A program made the position numbers and the translations under genes. The notes beneath the pieces were generated by a model. That model ran no database searches, was not told the DNA's origin, and saw only the letters and a list, made by a program, of their open reading frames with translations. From Arcobacter sp. (GTDB lineage: Bacteria > Campylobacterota > Campylobacteria > Campylobacterales > Arcobacteraceae), in the NCBI GenBank assembly GCA_016744485.1, contig JADGEG010000104.1, positions 1 to 7,046 on the forward strand: 7,046 nucleotides of DNA. Direction: 5' to 3'. This document shows positions 1-6,472 of this stretch, in pieces. Position 1 is the first letter of the stretch. Each line of letters begins with the position of its first letter.

Positions 1-65
1 TTTAAATGTTCTTTATAAATTTAAATTATAAAGAATAAAACAACATTACTATCCTAATAATTTAA

Positions 66-160
66 TGTAAAAATATTACAGTAAAATATTTTCATAAAGT
101 ATTGTTTCATATAGGTACTTATATAAAGCTTAAAGCTTTTTATTTAACATATGTTTAAAT
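66..160. promoter_or_regulatory. Cluster of small palindromes upstream of the lacI-type gene (candidate operators)
   Basis: Three symmetric elements lie in the 223 bases before the regulator gene. The first is TGTAA-N5-TTACA at 66-80. The second is AAAGCTT-A-AAGCTTT at 125-139, two AAGCTT palindromes in tandem. The third is ATTTAA-N7-TTAAAT at 142-160, whose core AACATATGTT (146-155) is a perfect 10-base palindrome. LacI-family repressors bind such symmetric sites, commonly near their own promoter, and GntR-type regulators also use short inverted repeats, so autoregulation by either regulator of the cluster is plausible. Palindromes of A and T arise easily by chance in DNA this AT-rich, and no second copy before another gene supports them. 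A weak -10-like TAAAAT lies at 171-176; I could not identify a convincing -35 box. Confidence 0.3.
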
Positions 161-223
161 GAAATAATGATAAAATCTATTTTTGAAAAAAATTTACATT
201 GACTGACATATAAAGGTGACATA

Positions 224-1201
224 ATGGGTATTAGGAAAATTGCAGAAAAAGCTAATGTTTCAATTGCAACTGTTTCAAGAGTTTTAAATACTCCTGAATT
301 AGTTAAACAACATACTAGAAAAAAAGTATTAAAAATAGCAGAAGAATTAGAATATAAAAAATACACTACTAGTTTAATACCTACTAAAAGAGATGAAATA
401 GGAGTTATAATTCCCGATGTATTAAATTCATTTTTTGCAAGAATTTTAGAAGGTATTATAAAACAAGCAAAGGAACTTGAGTTGTCTGTAACCCTCTATC
501 TTTCGCATGATAATATTTCTGATGAACTTCATGCAGTTGAAAAGCTCATAGAAAAACAACTAAGAGGTGTTATTTTTATTAGATCAAAAAATAAAGAAAA
601 AAAATCTCAAAAAATTATTCAGAAATTACAAAAATATAAAATACCATTTGTTCTAGTAGATAGAGATATAGCTAGTAGAGATAACTCTGGAGTTTTTTTA
701 TCAAATGCAAATGCAGTCTATGATGCTACTAATTTACTATTAAATGATGGTTATGAAAAAATTTCTATAATAACTGGTCCTGATGATAATGTAAATTCTA
801 ATCAAAGACTAGAAGGATATAAAGAAGCATTAAACAAACATAATATTGATTTAGAAGAATCTTTCATTCATAGAAGTGATTTTTCTATGGATAGTGGTTT
901 AGAAATAACTAAAATGATTTTAGAACAAGAACAGTTACCAGATGCTATATTCTCTTGTGCTAATCAGATAACTGTAGGGTGCTTAAAGGCAATAGTTCAA
1001 AAAGGATTAAGAGTAGGAAAAGATATAAAATTATTTAGTTTTAATAAACTTGATGCCTCACATATAAATACATTTGATATTTCATATATTGAACACCCTG
1101 TTGAATATATGGGTGAAAAAAGTGTTATAATTTTAAAAAATAAGTTTGTAGGTACTAAGGGTATTATTAGAGATATTATGGACTATAAGATTCATTATTA
1201 A
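224..1201 (+). CDS. LacI-family transcriptional regulator
   Basis: This is a DNA-binding repressor-type protein of 325 residues, close to the usual 330-340 for the family. Residues 3-23 form the LacI helix-turn-helix, with the signature ATVSRVLN at 15-22. A hinge region follows to about residue 60, then a periplasmic-binding-protein-like sugar-sensing domain from about 62 to 325. The ATG at 224 is supported by AAAGGTG at 212-218 and by the helix-turn-helix starting at residue 3, as is normal. It is the first gene of a plus-strand cluster for the end of the hexuronate/KDG pathway, so I infer that it senses a uronate, KDG or a related compound and controls these genes. Small palindromes upstream are candidate operators. 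Its effector cannot be read from the sequence. The family is certain, the regulon is inferred. Confidence 0.95.
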   Translation: MGIRKIAEKANVSIATVSRVLNTPELVKQHTRKKVLKIAEELEYKKYTTSLIPTKRDEIGVIIPDVLNSFFARILEGIIKQAKELELSVTLYLSHDNISDELHAVEKLIEKQLRGVIFIRSKNKEKKSQKIIQKLQKYKIPFVLVDRDIASRDNSGVFLSNANAVYDATNLLLNDGYEKISIITGPDDNVNSNQRLEGYKEALNKHNIDLEESFIHRSDFSMDSGLEITKMILEQEQLPDAIFSCANQITVGCLKAIVQKGLRVGKDIKLFSFNKLDASHINTFDISYIEHPVEYMGEKSVIILKNKFVGTKGIIRDIMDYKIHY

Positions 1202-1212
1202 AAAGAAAATTG

Positions 1213-1407
1213 ATGAAAATTAAATTTAGATGGTATAGTAAAAATGATAAAATATCTTTAAAGCCTATTGCACAAATACTAGGAGTGACTATCATAGTAA
1301 GATCCTTAAATAAATACACTAGTTAGTGAAACTTAAGATATGATAGAGCTTTAGGTATTGCATATATAAATGGTTTATATGAGGCTATTAAAAAAGGAAA
1401 AGTATGA
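1213..1407 (+). pseudogene. uxuA: Mannonate dehydratase relic (uxuA) with large internal deletion
   Basis: UxuA dehydrates D-mannonate to 2-keto-3-deoxygluconate, the substrate of the next gene product. Only its two ends survive. The ATG at 1213 opens a 37-codon stretch containing FRWYSKNDKISL and ILGVTIIVRSLN, which resembles the UxuA N-terminus (FRWYG-D-P-V-L then GVTGIV). It stops at TAG 1324-1326, immediately followed by TGA. After these two stops, in the same frame, bases 1330-1404 encode RYDRALGIAYINGLYEAI, the typical UxuA C-terminal end (YDRALG...YLxGL). It finishes at TGA 1405-1407, overlapping the kdgK start as ATGA. Roughly 300 codons or more between the two ends are missing, including all metal-binding residues, so no activity is possible. 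The gap to the regulator upstream is only 11 bases. Family similarity is from memory of UxuA sequences; the stops and the overlap are directly visible. Confidence 0.82.
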
Positions 1408-2306
1408 AAAAAGTAGCAGTAATTGGTGAGTGTATGGTGGAATTATATCAAAATAAACAAGGTTTGTATAAACAGACATTTGGAGGAGATACATTTAACT
1501 GTAGCGTATATTTAAAAAGAACATTAAAAGCACGGGTAGAGTATATAACAGTACTAGGGGAAGATGAGTTATCAAATAAAATGATAGACTTCTTTAAAAA
1601 ACAAGAAATTCATACTACATATATAGATAGATTAAAAAATAGAAATCTAGGTTTATATATAATAAATACAAAAAAAGGTGAAAGAACATTTTCATATTGG
1701 AGAGGTGAAGCAGCTGCTAAAGAGTTATTCCTAACAAATTCACTTAAAAAAATAGAGAATGAATTATTGTCATATGATATGATATATTTTTCTGCTATTA
1801 CATTAGCAATTATGAGTGAAAATGGAAGAATGAATCTTTTTAAAATTATTAAAAAAGCAAGAGTAAGAGGTGTAAAAATTGCATTTGATTCAAACTATAG
1901 ACCACGATTATATAAAAATAGTGATGAAGCTAGACAAATATATAATCAAGCCATTCATTATTGTGATATTTTTCTTCCTTCAATTGATGATGAAAAAGAG
2001 TTGTGGGGTGATTTGAATTCAAATTCAATTATAAAAAAAGCATTAGATGCAGGAATTAGTGAGATTGTAATTAAATGTGGAAAAGAAGATATTATATATC
2101 ATTATGAAAATATAACAAAAACAATTAAAACAAAGCAGTTAAAAAATATAATAGATTCAACATCAGCAGGAGATTCTTTTAATGGAGCTTATTTAGCATT
2201 TAGACTAAAAGGAAAAACAATAAAACAATCTATTAAAAAAGCACAAGAACTAGCTTCAAAAGTTATTATGCATAAAGGTGCAATAATGCCAAAAAGGAAA
2301 AAATAA
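1404..2306 (+). CDS. kdgK: 2-keto-3-deoxygluconate kinase (PfkB family)
   Basis: KdgK phosphorylates 2-keto-3-deoxygluconate with ATP to KDPG in the cytoplasm. At 300 residues it has normal length. The N-terminal PfkB signature region carries GECMVEL (8-14) and FGGDTFN (26-32). Features typical of KDG kinases are GERTFSYWRGEAAAK near 92-106, DSNYRPRLY in the middle, and DDEKELWG further on. The second PfkB signature is DSTSAGDSFNGAY, starting at D251, with the catalytic base at D257. The TSAGD form instead of TGAGD is usual in this subgroup. The C-terminus KGAIMP also matches the E. coli enzyme. The ATG at 1404 overlaps the stop of the uxuA relic (ATGA) and has AAAAAAGGAAA just upstream, so it was translationally coupled to uxuA. 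eda follows after one base. The reading frame looks intact, and function is confidently inferred from the family. Confidence 0.96.
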   Translation: MKKVAVIGECMVELYQNKQGLYKQTFGGDTFNCSVYLKRTLKARVEYITVLGEDELSNKMIDFFKKQEIHTTYIDRLKNRNLGLYIINTKKGERTFSYWRGEAAAKELFLTNSLKKIENELLSYDMIYFSAITLAIMSENGRMNLFKIIKKARVRGVKIAFDSNYRPRLYKNSDEARQIYNQAIHYCDIFLPSIDDEKELWGDLNSNSIIKKALDAGISEIVIKCGKEDIIYHYENITKTIKTKQLKNIIDSTSAGDSFNGAYLAFRLKGKTIKQSIKKAQELASKVIMHKGAIMPKRKK

Positions 2307-2307
2307 T

Positions 2308-2928
2308 ATGATAGAAATATTTAAAAAATCACCAGTGATTCCTGTACTAACATTTAATGATATCAATCAAGCTTTAAAAGTTTCAGAAGTTTTAATTGAA
2401 CAAGGATTACATAGTCTTGAAATAACACTAAGAACTCCTGATGCTTTAAAATGTATTGAAGCTATTATAAAAAAATTCCCAAGTGCAAATGTAGGAGCTG
2501 GTACTATTGTAAATACAAATCAATTAAAACAAGTTAAGGATATAGGATGTAGTTTTACAGTAAGCCCTGGATTTACTAAAAAACTAGTTAATGAAGCAAA
2601 AAAAATAGATATATTCTATCTTCCTGGTGCTTCAACACCAAGTGAAATAATACAACTTTTAGAATTAGATATAAAATTTCAAAAGTTTTTTCATGCAAGA
2701 AACTCAGGAGGCTATAAAATGCTTCAAACATATGCTAACATATTTCCAGATATACAATTTTGTCCAACAGGTGGAATAAATTCTAATGATTTTACTGACT
2801 ATTTAAGTTTAAATAATGTAGTATGCTTAGGTGGTTCATGGATGGTCTCAAATAAAGATTTACAAGATATGAATTATACTAATATAAAAAATTCTGCTCA
2901 ATTAATAATGAGGAGATTAAGGATTTAA
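2308..2928 (+). CDS. eda: 2-keto-3-deoxy-6-phosphogluconate (KDPG) aldolase
   Basis: Eda cleaves KDPG, the product of KdgK, to pyruvate and glyceraldehyde-3-phosphate through a Schiff-base lysine. The 206-residue protein is a class I aldolase TIM barrel of usual length. Active-site positions known from the E. coli enzyme are present: E38 and R42 in LEITLRT, T66 in VGAGT, P87 in SPG, and the Schiff-base lysine K126 in FQKFF. The phosphate-binding motifs FCPTGG and GGSW follow. One departure is that the usual FFPAE after the lysine reads FFHAR, so the proline and glutamate are replaced, while the spacing is unchanged (P87 to K126 is 39 residues, as in E. coli). It starts one base after the kdgK stop with AAAAAGGAAA as ribosome site, and the GntR gene follows after three bases. 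The same fold also serves 4-hydroxy-2-oxoglutarate, but the kdgK partner favours KDPG. Confidence 0.95.
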   Translation: MIEIFKKSPVIPVLTFNDINQALKVSEVLIEQGLHSLEITLRTPDALKCIEAIIKKFPSANVGAGTIVNTNQLKQVKDIGCSFTVSPGFTKKLVNEAKKIDIFYLPGASTPSEIIQLLELDIKFQKFFHARNSGGYKMLQTYANIFPDIQFCPTGGINSNDFTDYLSLNNVVCLGGSWMVSNKDLQDMNYTNIKNSAQLIMRRLRI

Positions 2929-2931
2929 TTT

Positions 2932-3657
2932 TTGTTTAGTAAAAATGGTATACCTTTATATATACAATTAAAAGAAAAACTTTTACAAGATATTAAAGAA
3001 AATTATAAAGTTGGAGATATTATTCCAACAGAAATTAAATTGGAAAAACAATACGAAATTAGTAGAATAACAGTAAGAAAAGCAATTGAACAATTAGAAC
3101 AAGATAATATAATTGAAAAAAAGCAAGGAAAAGGTACTTTTGTAAAAGAACAAAAAATTCTTTATGATGCAAATTCAATTGGATCTTTGACACAAAGATT
3201 AGCAAAACAAAATTATATATTAAAAACACAATCACTTGAATATGAAATAATTAAAGGTGAACATTATGTTAAAGAACTTTTAAATTGTAATAAAATACTA
3301 TGTATTAAAAGGTTTAGAGTACTAGATGGTATTCCTTTTGCATTAATGTTAAATTATTTAGATATCAACAAAGTTCCAAATTTAGAAAAAAACTTTAATA
3401 TTGAATCCTTATATACATTTTTAAAAAATGAATATAATATAGAATTTTATAATGCCAAAGAAACAGTTGAAGCTAAAAATGCTACATGCAATGAAGCAAA
3501 TAAATTAGAGATCCAGCAAAGAGATGCTTTATTATCTTTACATAGATTATCTTTTGATAAGTATAATAATCCAGTTGAATATTCTGACATTCTAATAAAA
3601 GCAAATATGTATAAACACAAAATTATTTTATCAAATGATAAGATATCAAATATTTAA
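2932..3657 (+). CDS. GntR-family (HutC/UTRA type) transcriptional regulator
   Basis: This is a 241-residue regulator. Residues 6-71 form a GntR winged helix: PLYIQLKEKL (8-17), PTEIKLEKQYEISRITVRKA (32-51, containing the recognition helix) and the wing GKGTFV (66-71). Residues from about 85 to 235 form a UTRA ligand-sensing domain of the HutC/FarR subfamily, whose members bind sugars, amino acids or fatty acids. I chose the TTG at 2932: an in-frame TAA lies at 2926-2928, which is the eda stop, and AAGGA at 2919-2923 sits eight bases before it. It is the last gene of the run, three bases after eda, so it is probably co-transcribed with the enzymes. Having it and a LacI-type protein in the same cluster suggests dual control. 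Its effector is unknown; KDPG, KDG or a uronate are guesses from context. Confidence 0.93.
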   Translation: MFSKNGIPLYIQLKEKLLQDIKENYKVGDIIPTEIKLEKQYEISRITVRKAIEQLEQDNIIEKKQGKGTFVKEQKILYDANSIGSLTQRLAKQNYILKTQSLEYEIIKGEHYVKELLNCNKILCIKRFRVLDGIPFALMLNYLDINKVPNLEKNFNIESLYTFLKNEYNIEFYNAKETVEAKNATCNEANKLEIQQRDALLSLHRLSFDKYNNPVEYSDILIKANMYKHKIILSNDKISNI

Positions 3658-3875
3658 AGAATCCACATATATAAAAACTCCAGTTCTTGTTATTTTGTTG
3701 CTTTTGCATTGATAATTATTCAGATTCTCTTTATTATGTGAATTCTAATACTTGATAACTATATTAATTATAAGACCAGACTTTACTACAATAATGTCTA
3801 AGAAACTAAAACGATAGTATATAAACAACAAATGAGCTTTATATAACATAGTTTAAAGCTAAAAAATAGAAATAA
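3658..3875. other. Unassigned AT-rich gap between the gntR gene and the terminator
   Basis: I find no credible gene in these 218 bases. A widely spaced inverted repeat is visible: AGAATCCACATA at 3658-3669 against TATGTGAATTCT at 3735-3746, 11 of 12 pairs, with a loop of 65 bases. In the frame just after the gntR stop, bases 3658-3741 would encode a short hydrophobic stretch (SSCYFVAFALIIIQILFIM) before a TGA, but it has no start codon or ribosome site. This could be the stump of a lost membrane protein such as a transporter, or chance in T-rich DNA. Nothing else stands out. Confidence 0.3.
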
Positions 3876-3922
3876 AAAAAGCTGATCAGAGAAAAAATAA
3901 TTTTCTCTCTGATCAGCTTTTT
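3876..3922. terminator. Bidirectional Rho-independent terminator
   Basis: A 12-base perfect stem is formed by GCTGATCAGAGA (3881-3892) and TCTCTGATCAGC (3906-3917). It is flanked by AAAAA (3876-3880, within a run of seven A from 3874) and TTTTT (3918-3922), which extend the pairing and give a U-tract in both directions. On the minus strand it lies just past the 3' end of tRNA-fMet and ends the tRNA transcript. On the plus strand it can end transcription coming from the kdgK-eda-gntR cluster 220 bases upstream. Confidence 0.92.
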
Positions 3923-3927
3923 AACAT

Positions 3928-4004
<77 letters not shown>

Positions 4005-4015
4005 AACTGTTTTTT

Positions 4016-4090
4016 TGGATGGGGTAGAAGGATTCGAACCTTCGAATAACGGCACCAAAAGCCGTTGCCTTACCACTTGGCGATACCCCA
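4016..4090 (-). tRNA. tRNA-Gln (UUG)
   Basis: The minus strand gives a 75-base tRNA starting TGGGGTATCGCCAAGTGGTA, with acceptor pairing TGGGGTA/TACCCCA, discriminator T and encoded CCA (4016-4018). The anticodon stem ACGGC/GCCGT encloses the loop TTTTGGT, so the anticodon is TTG (complement of 4056-4058), reading CAA and, by wobble, CAG. The T-arm GAAGG-TTCGAAT-CCTTC is intact. It is transcribed first, from the consensus promoter just upstream on the minus strand, with tRNA-fMet following. Confidence 0.96.
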
Positions 4091-4108
4091 ATTATTTAAT
4101 TGAGGCAA

Positions 4109-4137
4109 ATTATAGTCAAATATATTTTTAATGTCAA
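4109..4137 (-). promoter_or_regulatory. Consensus sigma-70 promoter of the tRNA-Gln/tRNA-fMet unit
   Basis: On the minus strand a perfect -35 box TTGACA (4132-4137) and a perfect -10 box TATAAT (4109-4114) are separated by exactly 17 bases. The expected start is about 4101-4103, roughly a dozen bases before the tRNA-Gln 5' end at 4090. A full -35 box is uncommon in Campylobacterota promoters, and its presence fits a strong stable-RNA promoter. Confidence 0.88.
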
Positions 4138-4140
4138 GTC

Positions 4141-4262
4141 TTTTATAAATTCAAAGTATTAATATAGACAGTTTAAAATTATAATATTAAATATTAAATT
4201 TTTATTTCTTAATAACTAGTAAAATATGTAATTAAAATTAAATCTATTTATTTATCTTATAA
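4141..4262. other. AT-rich spacer without recognised features
   Basis: These 122 bases lie between the tRNA promoter and the first readable piece of the integrase relic. They are almost purely A and T, with stops in all the frames I followed. The part beside 4137 may act as an upstream AT element for the tRNA promoter, and the rest may be decayed 5' sequence of the integrase gene. Neither can be shown from the sequence. Confidence 0.4.
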
Positions 4263-4723
4263 GTATATCGTTTACAACTATTTATTCCAAGATATAGCTA
4301 CATAAAATCAACAAAAACTAAGACAAACAGTAAAAAAAATTTTAAAAAATATATTGGAACTAAACAAAGACTTGAGTTCAATAATTTTAGTTATAAATTA
4401 GGAAATAGAAATGCTTATCTTTGCTATCAAGGAATGGAAAAAATTAAAGATACTAATTACAATATATTTTTGTAAATACATTTAAAAAACATTTTTATTC
4501 TCGAGATATAATTAATCTTCATTTTAAAAAACTTTTAAAATTAAATGGTATTGAAATAAGAACATTGTATAATTTCCGACATACATTTGCTTCTAAAATG
4601 ATAAGTAATGGTGCTGATATAGTTTGGGTAAGCAAGATGTTAGGACATAAAGATGTATCGATAACCATTAAAGTTTATACTAAATGTATAAAAAAAATGA
4701 ATATACAAGGTTTAAGAAAATAG
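4263..4723 (+). pseudogene. Tyrosine recombinase/phage integrase relic (truncated, frameshifted)
   Basis: Bases 4460-4723 encode the C-terminal catalytic part of a tyrosine integrase, an enzyme that inserts and excises mobile elements. Visible motifs are TLYNFRHTFAS, with the catalytic arginine in the RHTFAS box (the LYxxRHTFAS variant), and MLGHKDVSITIKVYT, with the conserved GH and the nucleophilic tyrosine. A stop follows at 4721-4723. An open frame from 4263 to 4472, one frame off, reads NRNAYLCYQGMEKIKDTNYNIF and then stops at 4473. Adding one T to the TTTTT run at 4467-4471 would join it to VNTFKKHFYSRDII, the segment normally preceding the catalytic box. So I infer a one-base deletion in a homopolymer. 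The N-terminal DNA-binding domains and the first catalytic arginine are not recognisable, and there is no start codon or ribosome site. The C-terminal identity is firm, the upstream extent tentative. Confidence 0.82.
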
Positions 4724-4782
4724 AACAAATAGGGACTATTTAAAAATTAAATCTTTAAAATGCGATAAAAAAGGCTTGTAGA

Positions 4783-5142
4783 GTGAAAATAAGAGTATAT
4801 TACGAAGATACAGATTTAGGTGGTGTTGTATATTATGCAAATTATCTAAAATTTTGTGAAAGAGCTAGAAGTGAATTGTTTTTTAAAAAAAACTTATCTC
4901 CACATTCATTAAATGAATTTTTTGTTGTAAAAACTGTAGAAGCAAATTATATAAAACCTGCAAAGTTTGGTGATATGCTTTATGTAAGAACAAAATTAAT
5001 GAAAAAAAGAAAAGCATCTTTATTAATATACCACGAAATATTTAGAAATGATGAACTTTTATTTACTGCAAATATCAAAGTAGCTTATTTAAAAGACTTC
5101 AAACCTTATAAAATACCACAAAATATTATCGATATTTTTTAA
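4783..5142 (+). CDS. ybgC: YbgC-family acyl-CoA thioesterase (hotdog fold)
   Basis: This cytoplasmic 4HBT-type thioesterase hydrolyses acyl-CoA or acyl-ACP thioesters; in other bacteria ybgC sits with tol-pal genes and is linked to phospholipid metabolism. The 119-residue protein opens with the family signature YYEDTDLGGVVYYANYLKFCERARSE in two halves: the catalytic aspartate, equivalent to D18 of the E. coli protein, is D11, and ERAR is at 26-29. The usual VYH histidine after the signature is a tyrosine (Y18). Length is slightly below the common ~130. The start is GTG at 4783, with AAGG (4771-4774) eight bases upstream, and it matches the normal family N-terminus. No tol-pal gene is in the window. 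A -10-like TAAAAT at 4756-4761 could serve it. It lies 59 bases after the integrase relic and 75 before the M48 gene. Confidence 0.92.
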   Translation: MKIRVYYEDTDLGGVVYYANYLKFCERARSELFFKKNLSPHSLNEFFVVKTVEANYIKPAKFGDMLYVRTKLMKKRKASLLIYHEIFRNDELLFTANIKVAYLKDFKPYKIPQNIIDIF

Positions 5143-5177
5143 AAATCTTTTTTACTTCTTAGCAAGTTATAAAAAGA

Positions 5178-5183
5178 TATAAT
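5178..5183 (+). promoter_or_regulatory. Candidate -10 box for the M48 peptidase gene
   Basis: A perfect TATAAT lies at 5178-5183 in the 75-base gap after ybgC. The start would fall near 5190, leaving about 27 bases of leader with the ribosome site AAGGA at 5203-5207. No good -35 box is seen, which is common in Campylobacterota. The box lies inside an imperfect inverted repeat (AGCAA at 5161-5165 against TTGCT at 5183-5187, with TTATA and TATAA inside). A second TATAAT at 5195-5200 would start the transcript at the ribosome site and is less likely. Confidence 0.4.
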
Positions 5184-5217
5184 TGCTTAAAATATATAAT
5201 TTAAGGAATGATATATC

Positions 5218-6453
5218 GTGTTAGAAATATTTGTTATTATTTATTGTGTTTATTTTATGGTTAATGTTTATACTTCGTTTGCACAAGTTAGTTTTATAAA
5301 AAATGCTAAAAGCCTACCTGCTATTATTTTAGAAAAAGACAAATACGAACAAGCAGCTAATTATGCTATTGATAAAGAAAAGTTAGCAATAGCTTCTACT
5401 TTTTATGATTTTATTTTATTTTTTATTTGGATTTCTTATGGTTTGAATTTTTTAGATACATATATAAGCAGTGAATATATTTGGCTAAAAGCTATTTTTT
5501 ATATAAATGCTTTTATTATTATTAATTGGATCTTAGCTTTACCGTTTAGTTTATATACTACATTCAAACTTGATAAAAAATACGGCTTTTCAAATATGAC
5601 AGCATCTTTATATATTAAAGACACTATAAAAAGCTCTATATTATTTTTAATCTTTGGTTCTTTAGTTATTGGAATTATTGCTTTTATCATACAAAGTTTT
5701 ACTACTTGGTGGATTTGGGGTTTTAGTTTTTTATTTTTAGTTTTTATTTTGATTAATATGTTATATCCTCTAATTAGAGATAAATTTTTTGATAAATTTG
5801 AAGCTCTAAAAGATAAAGAATTAGAAAGTAAGATAAATAATCTTTTAGAACAAGTAGGGTTTAAAAGCTCTGGTGTATTTTGTGTAGATGCTTCAAAAAG
5901 AGATAATAGACTAAATGCTTATTTTGGTGGTTTAGGAAGTACGAAAAGAGTTGTATTATTTGATACTTTAATAGCAAAACTCTCACACAACGAACTTCTA
6001 GCTGTCTTAGGTCATGAACTTGGGCATTTTAAAAATGGTGATATTATTAAAAACATAGGAATTATGGGTGTAGTTTTATTTATATTCTTTGCTATTTTTG
6101 GAAATTTGCCTGATGATATGTTTATGAGTTTAGCATTAAATAAAGAGGCATTTTCAATAATAATTTTATTTTTAATCTTTTCACCTATTTTATCATTTTT
6201 TTTAATGCCTCTTATTTCATATATTTCACGGCATAACGAATATGCAGCTGATGAATTTGGTAGTAATTTAGCTTCAAAAGACGATTTAATAAGTGCTTTA
6301 TTAAAACTTGCGAATGAAAATAAGTCTTTTCCCTTATCTCATAAGATTTATATATTCTTTTATTACTCACATCCACCTTTAACGGAGCGATTTAAAGAAT
6401 TAGGTTATGATGTTTATTCTAAGATAAACAAAGAACCTACAACAAAACCTTAA
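5218..6453 (+). CDS. Integral-membrane M48 family zinc metallopeptidase (Ste24/CAAX-protease-like)
   Basis: This 411-residue membrane protease has the Ste24 layout. An M48 N-terminal region (about 1-205) has hydrophobic segments near 1-18, 59-80, 90-117, 136-160 and 164-186, and contains the family-typical KKYGFSNMT. The zinc-metallopeptidase domain follows: HELGH at 266-270 (two zinc histidines and catalytic glutamate E267), two more membrane segments near 281-298 and 313-333, then the third zinc ligand E341 in NEYAADEFG with conserved D345. The C-terminal SHPPLTERFKEL is also typical of M48. In bacteria such proteins take part in membrane-protein quality control or turnover; the substrate is unknown here. 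The start is GTG at 5218 with AAGGA (5203-5207) ten bases upstream; the ATG at 5208 is out of frame. A coiled-coil gene follows after 19 bases, so they are probably co-transcribed. All catalytic residues are present. Confidence 0.95.
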   Translation: MLEIFVIIYCVYFMVNVYTSFAQVSFIKNAKSLPAIILEKDKYEQAANYAIDKEKLAIASTFYDFILFFIWISYGLNFLDTYISSEYIWLKAIFYINAFIIINWILALPFSLYTTFKLDKKYGFSNMTASLYIKDTIKSSILFLIFGSLVIGIIAFIIQSFTTWWIWGFSFLFLVFILINMLYPLIRDKFFDKFEALKDKELESKINNLLEQVGFKSSGVFCVDASKRDNRLNAYFGGLGSTKRVVLFDTLIAKLSHNELLAVLGHELGHFKNGDIIKNIGIMGVVLFIFFAIFGNLPDDMFMSLALNKEAFSIIILFLIFSPILSFFLMPLISYISRHNEYAADEFGSNLASKDDLISALLKLANENKSFPLSHKIYIFFYYSHPPLTERFKELGYDVYSKINKEPTTKP

Positions 6454-6472
6454 TATTATGCAAGGTTTTTCA

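Noticed and set aside
199..204. TTGACT as a -35 box for the lacI-type gene
   Set aside because: It lies about 20 bases before the start codon; the matching -10 box would fall on the start codon itself.
130..366. Minus-strand open frame of 78 codons over the lacI start
   Set aside because: It is antisense to the helix-turn-helix coding part of the regulator, has no ribosome site and resembles no protein family I know.
4727..4741. Inverted repeat AAATAG-GGA-CTATTT after the integrase relic
   Set aside because: The stem is only six mostly A-T pairs without a following T-run, too weak for a terminator; it may be chance.
5499..5690. Minus-strand open frame of 63 codons
   Set aside because: It lies antisense within the membrane part of the M48 peptidase gene and has no support of its own.
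6458..6472. Earlier ATG start for the RmuC-like gene
   Set aside because: It lacks a ribosome site, whereas AAGG at 6462-6465 is correctly spaced for the ATG at 6473, which directly opens the membrane anchor.
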